Assembly (NCBI RefSeq): GCF_001008165.2 | Contig: NZ_CP011452.2 | Location: 930,001 to 994,000 of the forward strand | DNA: 64,000 nucleotides | Direction: 5' to 3' | Origin: Croceibacterium atlanticum | GTDB taxonomy: Bacteria > Pseudomonadota > Alphaproteobacteria > Sphingomonadales > Sphingomonadaceae | Part shown: positions 9,269 through 17,676 of the stretch, piece by piece | Position numbering within the stretch: position 1 is the stretch's first letter | How the letters are laid out: each line of letters opens with the position of its first letter | Program-made: the position numbers and the translations under genes | The notes under the pieces: model-generated | Databases searched by the model: none | What the model saw: the letters and a program-made list of their open reading frames with translations, nothing else | Told to the model about the DNA's origin: nothing

Positions 9269-10513
9269 ATGAAAACGACGAGGTTCCTGCGATCAGTTCT
9301 GGGCAGCGCCGCCGTTCTGGCTGCGGCAATGGCTCCGGCAAGTGCCCTCGCCCAGGTCAGCTTGCCGCCACCACTGCAGGCTGACGCACCGTCAGACGTT
9401 CCGAACGCGGTGCAGATATTGCGCTGGTCGATGCTGGACGAAAACATCAACAGCCTCACCTTCCGCAGCATGGACGAGTTGTTCACCACGCGCTCCGTCC
9501 CACGCGCTGGCCAGACATGGCAGCTCGAACGCGATGATCATCCGCTCGACTTCACATATGAATTCGCAGGCAAGACCTACACGCCCGAAGAATTCCTCGA
9601 CCGGACATATACGAACGCCATGCTGGTGATGAAGAACGGCCGCATCGTCTACGAGAATTATCGGAACAATAGTGACGAGCGGACTCGGTTCATGGGCTGG
9701 TCCATGACCAAGTCCTTCACCTCCATCCTGGTCGGGATCGCGCTGGGCGAAGGGCGCATCAAATCGCTGGACGATCCGATCGAAGCCTATCTGCCCGAAC
9801 TGAAAGGCGGCGGCTATGAAGGGGTCACTATCCGGCAGATCATGCAAATGCGTTCCGGCGTCGATTACGAGGAGCGCTACGACTTCGAGAATCCGGGGAT
9901 CGCCGCCAGCAACCATATCTCCGCACTGGTGAAGAATGCCACGCGCTTCGTCGAACCAGCCCGCACGATCCGACGCATTCACGAACCCGGAGAAGTATTC
10001 CAGTACAAGACCCTGGATACCGCCGTCCTGGGCCTGCTGGTTGAACGGGTAAGCGGCGGGAGCACGATTGCCGCCTATATGACGAAAAATCTGTGGGAGC
10101 CGCTGGGGGCGGAACGCGATGGCTTCTTCATCATGGATGGCCAACCGGGCGAAGGGCGCGAGTTCAACGGAGCGGGCTTCAATGCCACGCTTCGCGACTT
10201 CGCTCGCTTCGGCCTGATGATGATGAATGGCGGCAGGGGCAATGGGCGCCAGATCGTGGACCCCGAATGGGTGGCCAGTTCCACCCGTCCGACAGAGCCC
10301 GTGCCCGCCGGGCAGATGGGCTATTCCATGCAATGGTGGAATTTCGACAATGGAGCTTACACCGCCCTCGGCTTGCAGGGTCAGTACATCTATGTCGATG
10401 CCGCAACTGAAACAGTCGTGGTCAAGCTCAGCTATTTCCCCCCCGCGGAAATGCAGGCATCCGCAGAAACCGAAGCCTTCCTGAAGGCGGTGTCAGGCTG
10501 GAACCCCGAATAA
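9269..10513 (+). CDS. Exported serine hydrolase, beta-lactamase class C / NylB-like
   Basis: A 414-aa serine hydrolase of the class C beta-lactamase / esterase EstB / 6-aminohexanoate-dimer hydrolase fold. A signal peptide (about 1-28, ending SALAQ) predicts export. The nucleophile motif is SMTK (S145-K148), the second motif is YKT (246-248) where many relatives have YxN or YxS, and the C-terminal region has GLQGQYIYVD, which resembles the NylB branch. The start has AGGGGAGG upstream. It is divergent from dgcN and may release amino acids or esters outside the cell for the neighbouring receptors. The substrate cannot be read from the sequence. Confidence 0.88.
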   Translation: MKTTRFLRSVLGSAAVLAAAMAPASALAQVSLPPPLQADAPSDVPNAVQILRWSMLDENINSLTFRSMDELFTTRSVPRAGQTWQLERDDHPLDFTYEFAGKTYTPEEFLDRTYTNAMLVMKNGRIVYENYRNNSDERTRFMGWSMTKSFTSILVGIALGEGRIKSLDDPIEAYLPELKGGGYEGVTIRQIMQMRSGVDYEERYDFENPGIAASNHISALVKNATRFVEPARTIRRIHEPGEVFQYKTLDTAVLGLLVERVSGGSTIAAYMTKNLWEPLGAERDGFFIMDGQPGEGREFNGAGFNATLRDFARFGLMMMNGGRGNGRQIVDPEWVASSTRPTEPVPAGQMGYSMQWWNFDNGAYTALGLQGQYIYVDAATETVVVKLSYFPPAEMQASAETEAFLKAVSGWNPE

Positions 10514-10525
10514 GACAGTTATGAC

Positions 10526-10562
10526 AGAACGCCCTGCCGGCCAGTGGACGACAGGGCGTTCT
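10526..10562. terminator. Bidirectional stem-loop between convergent genes
   Basis: A perfect 11-bp stem (AGAACGCCCTG with CAGGGCGTTCT) and a 15-base loop lies between the converging serine hydrolase and TonB receptor genes. There is no strong T-run, so it may be a weak or factor-assisted terminator. Confidence 0.6.
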
Positions 10563-10588
10563 CGTATTTCCAGCCAGATACTCCGACC

Positions 10589-13183
10589 CTAAAAGTTCGC
10601 CCTCACCCCAAGGGCCACGGTCCGGCCGACCATGTCATGGGCATTCGGATCGAAGGCAAGGTTCCCGTTCTGGACGTAGGGCGGGTTGTTGTCGAAGATG
10701 TCCTCCACATCCAGAGTGAACGTCACACCTTCCATAATCGCAAACGGAGAATCGATCCGGTAACGCAGGGCCAGATCGAATTCGACATGCGAAGGCACAT
10801 CCTGGACAGGCGCCACCGTGTCGTTTTCATATCCGCCAAGATATTTGGCAAACAGAGTGGCCGAGAACCCACCGATATCGGCACCGGCATAAGCGCGAGC
10901 CGCCAGTTGCGCCGGATTGTTGATGGTGTCCACCACATCGCTAAGCGGTGCGCCAGTGATGATCGAGCGGCGGAAATTCAGGATATAGGCGGCGTTGAAG
11001 CCGGCGCGCCAACCGCCCCAGTCCGTCACGCCATTATAGGAACCGATGAATTCAAGGCCCTCGGTCTTGAGAGCGCCGAGATTCACTTTTCGCCCGTCGA
11101 CAAGCGCGTAAACATCGGAAGGATCAGCGGGAACGGCACTGAACAGCCCGCCCTCGATGATTTCCACCACGCGGGCCAGATCCGGGCCAATCGTTATCAC
11201 AGGCGCCAGTTCCGGCTTCTGCAAGGCCAGACGGTCATTACCCGGCGTAGCGATGCGATTGGTGTAGTCCACATTGTAATAGGTTGCGGAAAGGCGCAGG
11301 CCGGGTGCCCAGTCAGGCTCGAAATCGGCACCGAAAGACCAGGTCGTCGCGGTTTCCGGTTCCAGCCCCGGATTGCCGCCTCTCAGAAACAGGACCTGGC
11401 GCGCCACGTTGTCGCTATCGAAGAAGGTCGCATATTGGTTGAAGGGCGATCCCGTATCGGCAAGCGTCGGCGCGCGGAAAGAGGTGCCGAAACTGCCGCG
11501 AATGGTGAGGGAATCCACCGGGATAAAGTTCACGCCGATCTTTGGGTTGGTCGTGTCCCCGATATCGGAATAATCGTCGTAACGCACCGCTGCGGAAATA
11601 TTGAGTGCCGGCCCCTCGCCTCCCAGGACTGGTACGAAAAGCTCCCCGAACACGGAATCCACGGTGCGATTGAGGTCTGTCTGGAATGGCGCCAGATCCT
11701 GCCAGTTGATATCCTGCCTGCTGACGCCGATGGCCAGCTTCACATCACCGCCCGGCATGGTGAACAAGGTCCCGTCGAGCGAAGCACCGAATTCATCGAT
11801 GTAATAATTCGTGTCGACGCGGAATTCCCCGCCGGTAATGGCGGCGATGGTTGCCGAATTATTGTTGCCGTTGGACGAGAACGGATTGAAGGCGGTGGCG
11901 GCATTGCTATCCGCCAGTGCAGCTTGCAGGGCTGCATTGTCGATCTGCGGGTTGGACGACCGTTCCTTGTTTTCCCCATAAGCATAGAACACATTTGCGT
12001 TCCACGCGCCCAGATCTGCGTTGAGCCCACCTGTCACATGAATGAAATCCTGCTTTCCTTCGCCAGTGATCGATCCATTATCGTTGATGAAGGAATAGCT
12101 GACAGTGACGCGGTCACCCGGATCGCCCGGGTTCACATAGAATGGATTGGAGGTCGGCACGTCAAACTGGGCCGATAGCGGACCCAGCGGGCGGATGCTT
12201 TCACGATGGGCTATCACGCCCTGAGCATAGACGCTGAACACATTGCCCAGATCCTGCTCGAAAGTCCCCGCAAAGCTGTAGCGTTCCTGGGGCGGCAAGG
12301 CCGCGCCAAGCAGATAGGCGCTTTGCAGGTTGCGGGTTCCTGCCGTGAAATCGGCTTGTGTCAGGCCCGTGCCGTCTCCGTCGGGAATGGCATATGTGAC
12401 GCCGCCGGCAGTAATATTGCCGGGGGAAGAAAATTCGGACCGCAGATCGGGGCCACCATAAGGCCGGAGATCGTCAGTGTAGAAACTCCGATCCGCCGCG
12501 AACAGCGTGCCGCGTTCCACATATTCGCCGGCAACAAGCAGCGAACCCGTCGACCAGTCTTTCCCGATTGCCGCGCCGGCCTGATATTCCTCGAAGCCAT
12601 CGGCAAATTTTACGCGGCCCATCGCCTCCGCACCGTCAAGATTCTTGCGGAGAAGTATGTTCACCACGCCGCCGACCGCATCCGAACCGTAAATGCCGGA
12701 GCTGCCATCAGGCAGAACCTCGAGCCGGCCGATAGCCATGGTCGGGATAACGGAAGGATCGAAATACTGGCTCTGTGTGCCGCCGGCTGCGACACGCCGT
12801 CCGTCGATCAGCGTCAGCGTGGATTCCGTGCCCAATCCTCGCAGATTGACGCCGGTTCCTGCCGTTCGGTTCGCATTCTGGTTGTTGGCCGAGGTGAAGG
12901 AAGCATCCGTCGCGCCCAGATTGAAGACCTGTGGCAGTTCGGAGAGAATTTCGGTCGTCGTCGTTCCCGAACTCATTTCGATATTTTCGCGCCCAAGCCC
13001 GATGACGGGAGAACCCGTGGGATCGATCCCGCGAATTCTACTGCCAGTGACGAGGATAACCGTATCCCGGGCTTCCTCGGCGTCGGCTGCCCTGTCCTGA
13101 TCTTGTGCGACTGCGGGCATTGACGACACTGCAAGCGCAAACATCGAAATGCCGAAACCGCCTATCCAGTTCCTGCTCCTCAT
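10589..13183 (-). CDS. TonB-dependent outer membrane receptor
   Basis: An 864-aa outer-membrane receptor. A signal peptide (about 1-26, ending PAVAQ) is followed by the TonB-box-like DTVILVTGSRI, a plug with GVNLRGLGTESTLTLIDGRR and GSSGIYGSDAVGGVVNILL, and a beta-barrel ending ALGVRANF. I chose ATG 13183 because it opens the signal peptide and has GGGAGAAG upstream; the longer frame to 13312 adds only an Arg-rich leader. The serine hydrolase faces it across a terminator and the CapA gene lies upstream. A weak copy of the LacI-type palindrome is 125 bp upstream of the start, so it may belong to the LacI regulon. Confidence 0.94.
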   Translation of the reverse strand: MRSRNWIGGFGISMFALAVSSMPAVAQDQDRAADAEEARDTVILVTGSRIRGIDPTGSPVIGLGRENIEMSSGTTTTEILSELPQVFNLGATDASFTSANNQNANRTAGTGVNLRGLGTESTLTLIDGRRVAAGGTQSQYFDPSVIPTMAIGRLEVLPDGSSGIYGSDAVGGVVNILLRKNLDGAEAMGRVKFADGFEEYQAGAAIGKDWSTGSLLVAGEYVERGTLFAADRSFYTDDLRPYGGPDLRSEFSSPGNITAGGVTYAIPDGDGTGLTQADFTAGTRNLQSAYLLGAALPPQERYSFAGTFEQDLGNVFSVYAQGVIAHRESIRPLGPLSAQFDVPTSNPFYVNPGDPGDRVTVSYSFINDNGSITGEGKQDFIHVTGGLNADLGAWNANVFYAYGENKERSSNPQIDNAALQAALADSNAATAFNPFSSNGNNNSATIAAITGGEFRVDTNYYIDEFGASLDGTLFTMPGGDVKLAIGVSRQDINWQDLAPFQTDLNRTVDSVFGELFVPVLGGEGPALNISAAVRYDDYSDIGDTTNPKIGVNFIPVDSLTIRGSFGTSFRAPTLADTGSPFNQYATFFDSDNVARQVLFLRGGNPGLEPETATTWSFGADFEPDWAPGLRLSATYYNVDYTNRIATPGNDRLALQKPELAPVITIGPDLARVVEIIEGGLFSAVPADPSDVYALVDGRKVNLGALKTEGLEFIGSYNGVTDWGGWRAGFNAAYILNFRRSIITGAPLSDVVDTINNPAQLAARAYAGADIGGFSATLFAKYLGGYENDTVAPVQDVPSHVEFDLALRYRIDSPFAIMEGVTFTLDVEDIFDNNPPYVQNGNLAFDPNAHDMVGRTVALGVRANF

Positions 13184-13498
13184 TATTCTTCTCCCCAAGT
13201 TCCGCTTTACGCGGTTATTGCGCCGTCGCATCGCTCGCTCTTGCGATCTTTGCGTTCTCCGTCGGCGCTCACCTTCCACCCTCCCAATAAGTCGGAGAAA
13301 ATTCTCATGCAAGCGTTATCATTCAGACGCGCAGCCGATTTTTTCGGGCTGTTTAAATTGAAATTCGACTATTACCGCGGACGCGATACATCGAGCGGTG
13401 GACCAAAGTGGAAAATATTTTTAAGGGCGCGACACCTTGGATTGAACGTGATTAGCAGATACTTCCAGAAACCCCCGCCGTATCGTCCTTCGCCACGG
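13184..13498. other. 315-bp AT-rich intergenic region
   Basis: Non-coding stretch between the TonB receptor start and the CapA stop, clearly more AT-rich than its surroundings. It must hold the receptor promoter. The only recognisable element is the weak palindrome at 13308-13321. I see no RNA gene or convincing small gene in it. Confidence 0.6.
13308..13321. promoter_or_regulatory. Weak LacI-type operator candidate upstream of TonB receptor
   Basis: TGCAAGCGTTATCA matches 11 of 14 positions of the TGCAAGCGCTTACA element seen at 21453. The left half is perfect and the right half is degraded. It lies about 125 bp upstream of the receptor start. Confidence 0.3.
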
Positions 13499-14620
13499 TC
13501 AGGCTGAGTTCCCGATTTCGATCATGTTGTCGCCTACGCGATAAGTCGCGTTGAGCCCCGCCTCCTGCGTCACTGCGGTCAGGTAGGAGAGAACATCTGC
13601 ATGATCTTCCGAACCCGGCTCCGCAAAATGAGGGACGGCATCCCGGCCGATCGTCACGGGCAGGAAACCGGATTTCAGCACCCTGCCCTCCGCAATTTCA
13701 AATCGCGCGACCATGGCCAAGCGGGATTCACGCGGAAAATTGTAAAGCCCCTCAAGGTCAGGCTCCCATTCCTCCGCAAGCGCGCGAATCTCGTTCCAAC
13801 TCTTTGATTTCGCGTGCGCCTCATCCATTCTCAGATCGGTCGCGAAATTACACAGGGAATGAAAAACCGGCTTTCCGCCGATCATTTCACAACCTTTGAT
13901 TACGTGTGCATGTCCGCCAATTACTGCATCGGCCCCCGCTTCGACCGCCGCTTTGGCAACATCGCGCTGATAATCGGCAATGCTCGCCCGCACGAAATGA
14001 ATGCCCCAATGCTGCGATACGAAAACAATATCCGCCTGCTCGCGCGCCTTGCGGATATCTTCCTGCATGGCCGCAAGATCCTCGCGATGCGGCCAGGTAT
14101 GGATGCGCGCCGGTGTGCCGGGCTGATCATGTTCGATCTGCTCATACCGAGTATGGGCACGCATGGGCGCACAACCCGGGCGATTTTCTGTCGCCCAGTA
14201 ATCCTGCGGCAAAATGCTTGAATAGGCGAGCATGGCCACCCTTGTGCCATCCCCCAGCACACGGATTGCCGGCTTGCGTGCCTCCGCGATGGTGCTGCCC
14301 GCACCGACTACTGAAATTCCCGCCGCCTCAAGGTTTGCCCGCGTTTCGAAAAACGCCTCCCGCCCCCAGTCCATGCAATGATTCCCGGCCATCGATATGA
14401 AATCGAAGCCAGCTTTCGCCAGGGCAATGGCGCCATCGGGGCGAGCAAGAACCGCGTGGCGCGCCTGCGGCAGGCGCGTGCCCGTGTGGGCAAAACTCGT
14501 TTCCAATTGCCCGAAAACGAGATCCGCGGAGTTCAGAACCGAGCGTGTGGCGACGAAGCTCTCGTCATAATCGTCCCGATCCATGGCCAGATCGCCCACA
14601 GCGAGAAATATCTGCGACAC
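13499..14620 (-). CDS. CapA-family protein (poly-gamma-glutamate-associated metallophosphoesterase fold)
   Basis: A 373-aa CapA/PgsA-family protein with a calcineurin-like fold. Metal-site motifs seen are GDLAMDRD, GQLETSF, GNHCMDWG, SQHWGIHF and GGHAHV, in order. No signal peptide or membrane segment is visible, unlike Bacillus CapA, so it is probably soluble. It starts at GTG with GGGGGAG eight bases upstream. A perfect 12-bp palindrome lies about 65 bp upstream, and the lacI gene precedes it on the same strand. Relatives take part in poly-gamma-glutamate synthesis or breakdown, but many members have no known role. The D-glutamate genes nearby make a poly-glutamate link tempting yet unproven. 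Confidence 0.88.
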   Translation of the reverse strand: MSQIFLAVGDLAMDRDDYDESFVATRSVLNSADLVFGQLETSFAHTGTRLPQARHAVLARPDGAIALAKAGFDFISMAGNHCMDWGREAFFETRANLEAAGISVVGAGSTIAEARKPAIRVLGDGTRVAMLAYSSILPQDYWATENRPGCAPMRAHTRYEQIEHDQPGTPARIHTWPHREDLAAMQEDIRKAREQADIVFVSQHWGIHFVRASIADYQRDVAKAAVEAGADAVIGGHAHVIKGCEMIGGKPVFHSLCNFATDLRMDEAHAKSKSWNEIRALAEEWEPDLEGLYNFPRESRLAMVARFEIAEGRVLKSGFLPVTIGRDAVPHFAEPGSEDHADVLSYLTAVTQEAGLNATYRVGDNMIEIGNSA

Positions 14621-14682
14621 AGGTGAAACTCCCCCCGGCGTGGGCGCAAGCCCCGCTTCTTCGCGGAGAAACTATCGATTTG

Positions 14683-14696
14683 CGCAAGCGCTTGCA
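14683..14696. promoter_or_regulatory. LacI-type operator upstream of capA-like gene
   Basis: CGCAAGCGCTTGCA contains the perfect palindrome GCAAGCGCTTGC. It lies between the lacI stop and the capA-like start. The central CG-flanked half-sites are the classic operator form for LacI/GalR regulators. Confidence 0.75.
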
Positions 14697-14733
14697 ACGC
14701 ATCCTCTTGTCGTGCCTTTTCGACCCTGTCGGG

Positions 14734-15732
14734 TCAGATACTTTCGCGGGCGATCAGGCGGAAACCCACATCTATCGCGCGGACAGGAAAATCCTGGCCT
14801 TCCTGATGGCGTTTGATGGCGGCCATGACTTCGCGCGCGATCCGTTCACCATCCACGTCAATCGAGGTGATGGTCGGCCGCATTTCGCCGGCAATCTGAT
14901 TGTTACCAAAGCCGATGACGCCCAGATCGTCCGGGACTTTTAGCCCCGCGGCCTGCGCTTCGACGATGATCCCCTGCGCCAGATGATCCGACCCGCAGAT
15001 TATCACGTCCGGCCGTTCCTCCAGATGTCGCAGATCGGCGAAGACGCGGCGCGCATGTCCGAACCGGGTGGGGACATCCACATGCGCTTCTGTCGGAACG
15101 GAACTGGTCAGTTCCATCCATTCGTCGAGGAAACCCTGCTTTCTCCTCTGCGATCGGGGACTGTCCGCCGTCACCAGATGCGGGCGCCGATACCCTCTCG
15201 ACACAAGGAAGCGGGCGATATCGCGCCCTGCATCCTGGTGCGAAAACCCGATGGCGATGCCCACCGGATTATCCGGCAAGTCCCACACCTCGATCCATAA
15301 ACTGCGCGTTCTGCCGACCAGCCGCGCCAGATCGTCGTCCACCGGCCCGGTAGAAACGATCGCATCGACCCGCCGGGCCAGGGCTACCCTGACAAGCGCA
15401 TCGGTACGCTTCTGCGAAGTGCCGGTAAGACCCAGCATGACATTGTTACCGCTGCTGGTGAGTTCCCCCACCATACGTTCGATCATGTCCGAAAACAGCG
15501 AGTTCTCCAGATGGGGGATAAGCACCGCGACCATGCGGCTGCGCTGAGAGGCGAGGTCTCCGGCAAGCGCGTTCGGGATATAGCCCGTCTTTTCGATAGC
15601 TGCCCGAATGCGGTCCGCTGTCGCCTTCGCCACGACGGCGGGATTGTTCACGAAACGGCTTACCGTTGCGGTGGAAACATCCGCTTCGCGCGCAACATCC
15701 TCGAGCTTGGGGGCCTGTTTTTTGCCGGTCAT
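14734..15732 (-). CDS. LacI-family transcriptional regulator
   Basis: A 332-aa LacI/GalR-type regulator. The N-terminal helix-turn-helix and hinge contain KLEDVAREADVSTATVSRF (about residues 9-27) and end near GYIPN; a periplasmic-binding-protein-like effector domain follows with SHQDAGRDIARFL and the C-terminal VIGFGNN. It is divergent from the CocE-type esterase gene and upstream of the capA-like gene. Palindromes on both sides of the gene (14683 and 15816) match the operator form expected for this family, so autoregulation is likely. Matching sites at 21453 and 27820 extend the likely regulon to the P450 and DUF819 transcription units. The effector is unknown. Confidence 0.95.
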   Translation of the reverse strand: MTGKKQAPKLEDVAREADVSTATVSRFVNNPAVVAKATADRIRAAIEKTGYIPNALAGDLASQRSRMVAVLIPHLENSLFSDMIERMVGELTSSGNNVMLGLTGTSQKRTDALVRVALARRVDAIVSTGPVDDDLARLVGRTRSLWIEVWDLPDNPVGIAIGFSHQDAGRDIARFLVSRGYRRPHLVTADSPRSQRRKQGFLDEWMELTSSVPTEAHVDVPTRFGHARRVFADLRHLEERPDVIICGSDHLAQGIIVEAQAAGLKVPDDLGVIGFGNNQIAGEMRPTITSIDVDGERIAREVMAAIKRHQEGQDFPVRAIDVGFRLIARESI

Positions 15733-15815
15733 ATCCTGTCCATTCCCCTGAACAGGTGCCGCAATCCGGGCAATGTTGCAATTCCGGCGGCGGCCTGCCG
15801 CCAGTCCGACTTTTA

Positions 15816-15829
15816 TGCAAGCGCTTGCG
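15816..15829. promoter_or_regulatory. LacI-type operator between lacI and the CocE-type gene
   Basis: TGCAAGCGCTTGCG contains the perfect palindrome GCAAGCGCTTGC. It lies 54 bp before the esterase start and 84 bp before lacI, well placed to control both divergent genes. Confidence 0.8.
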
Positions 15830-15881
15830 GAACAAATCCAGCCAAACGAGCATCCCCACGGGATCGATGGAGAGGCACAAT

Positions 15882-17636
15882 ATGAAATCGGGCTTTGGCG
15901 CCACTATTTCGGCTATTGCGGCGGCGATCGCGGTGACGGGCTGCACCACGATGGAAAAGGAAAACCAGAACTCCGCGATTGCCCCCCAGGACGGGCAAAG
16001 CTCTCTCTATATCGAGAGTTTCGACGGCACACGGATCGCTGTCACAGTCCACCGCCCGTTAAAGGATGGCCGGGTTGTGGAGGAGCCGCTGCCCGTCATC
16101 GTGACGCAAGATCGAACAGGCAGCTCCCGCGCGAACATGCAGCGCTTTCTCGATGCCGGCTATGTCTGGGTCGCGCAGGATCGCCGTGGAACGGGTGCGT
16201 CCTTCGGCACGCAAACCGGCTTCGTGAACCAGCTGGATGCCCGGGATGCGAAAGCTGTCATCGACTGGGCCGCCAGTCAGGACTTCAGCTCTGGCAAGAC
16301 ATTGGCGGTTGGCTGTTCCAACCAGGGGGCCTGGCAATATCTGGTCGCAACCCTTGAACCAGACAGTCTCGTCGCAATCGCGCCTGCCTGCGCCAGCCCG
16401 ATGCTGTTCGACGATGCAGTCGCTATCAACGGTGTGCCGATGATAGAAACCTCGGCCAAGCCATATGCCGGCGAATGCGATCCGTCTTCTTCTGGCGCGC
16501 GCCCGGGCAATTTCACCCCTCCGCCACCCGTCCCCGTAGATGCTGACCCGGATGGCTCGCTTCTGAAGCAGGCCAGGGCCGAACAGGAATGCGGTGCGCC
16601 AATGCTGGGCCAATATTGGCTGAACATGCCGCGCGACGGCATGAACGAGTTCGCCGGATACCGCCCCGCCCTGGCCGATACGGCCATGACCAAGTGGGAA
16701 ACGCTGCGCGATTCCGGCATCGGCATCCTGCAACTGGGCGGATGGTACGATGCCGCCGTGGCCGGGCAGCTTGAAGGGCAGGCATTGTGGAACGGGCGGC
16801 TTGTCATGGGCCCCTGGGTTCACGGAAACCGGGCACCAGAAAGCCTTGGGCTTCGTGATGCGGATCTCGATCTGACGGGTATCACGATCGATTTCTTCGA
16901 CCATTACGCAAAGGGCAAGGATAACGGCACAGATCGCCCGGCCATCACCTGGTACACGATGAATGCCAGAACGGGCGAAGAGTGGCAGACCGCTTCGCAG
17001 TGGCCGGACCTCCCGCGTGAAACCTTGTGGCTGGCGGAAGAAGGAATTCTCGCCCGGACGAAACCCGCATTCGGCAAAGCTGCTATCCTCGCGCCCGGTG
17101 GCGCCAGATGGTTCGATGGCCGTTATACTCCACTGGCAAGGGCATTTACCGGTGACTTCTCTCAAACAAACAGGGGGAGCCTGCTATTTGACACGCAGCC
17201 CTTTGAGCAGGCGCGTGAAATTGCCGGAACCGTTACTGCGGACCTGTGGATCAGCGCCGACCAGCCCGACGCGAATGTCTATGCCATGTTGCAGGATGTC
17301 GCGCCGAATGGGACGGTATCCTACATCACCGATGGCCGCATCCGGGCATCGTGGCGGGCGGAGCATCAGCTGCCCTGGGCCAGCAAGCTCTCCTGGCATC
17401 GCGGATATGCCGAAGACATACAGCCCCTTGTCCCGGGCGAGCCTGCACGGGTCCGTTTCGACTTCTCCCCCATTTCATATGTTCTGCGCGCCGGACATCA
17501 CCTGCAACTGGCGGTGACATCCGACATTGGCCAGAGCTATCAGCAACCGCCCATGGCGGCACGGCCGGTGGAACTTACCGTGCACCGGGGAAGCGACCAT
17601 GCTTCCTCCATTTCGATACCCATGAAAGCACCCTGA
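15882..17636 (+). CDS. CocE/NonD-family hydrolase, lipoprotein
   Basis: A 584-aa alpha/beta hydrolase of the cocaine-esterase / X-Pro dipeptidyl-peptidase (S15) family, which cleaves esters or acyl peptides. A lipoprotein signal with AVTGC (Cys21) anchors it to a membrane. The nucleophile elbow is GCSNQG (S146), with VAQDRRGTGASFG before it; LGGWYDAAVAG carries the likely Asp and GPWVHGN the likely His. The C-terminal jelly-roll domain typical of the family is present (about 400-580). ATG 15882 has GGAGAGG upstream and opens the lipoprotein signal. It is divergent from lacI with a shared operator. It is probably the first hydrolytic step of this cluster; the substrate is unknown. Confidence 0.9.
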   Translation: MKSGFGATISAIAAAIAVTGCTTMEKENQNSAIAPQDGQSSLYIESFDGTRIAVTVHRPLKDGRVVEEPLPVIVTQDRTGSSRANMQRFLDAGYVWVAQDRRGTGASFGTQTGFVNQLDARDAKAVIDWAASQDFSSGKTLAVGCSNQGAWQYLVATLEPDSLVAIAPACASPMLFDDAVAINGVPMIETSAKPYAGECDPSSSGARPGNFTPPPPVPVDADPDGSLLKQARAEQECGAPMLGQYWLNMPRDGMNEFAGYRPALADTAMTKWETLRDSGIGILQLGGWYDAAVAGQLEGQALWNGRLVMGPWVHGNRAPESLGLRDADLDLTGITIDFFDHYAKGKDNGTDRPAITWYTMNARTGEEWQTASQWPDLPRETLWLAEEGILARTKPAFGKAAILAPGGARWFDGRYTPLARAFTGDFSQTNRGSLLFDTQPFEQAREIAGTVTADLWISADQPDANVYAMLQDVAPNGTVSYITDGRIRASWRAEHQLPWASKLSWHRGYAEDIQPLVPGEPARVRFDFSPISYVLRAGHHLQLAVTSDIGQSYQQPPMAARPVELTVHRGSDHASSISIPMKAP

Positions 17637-17676
17637 GAAAGGCGCCTTCGTTTCCCGCCCGACCGCCCTGCCAGCG

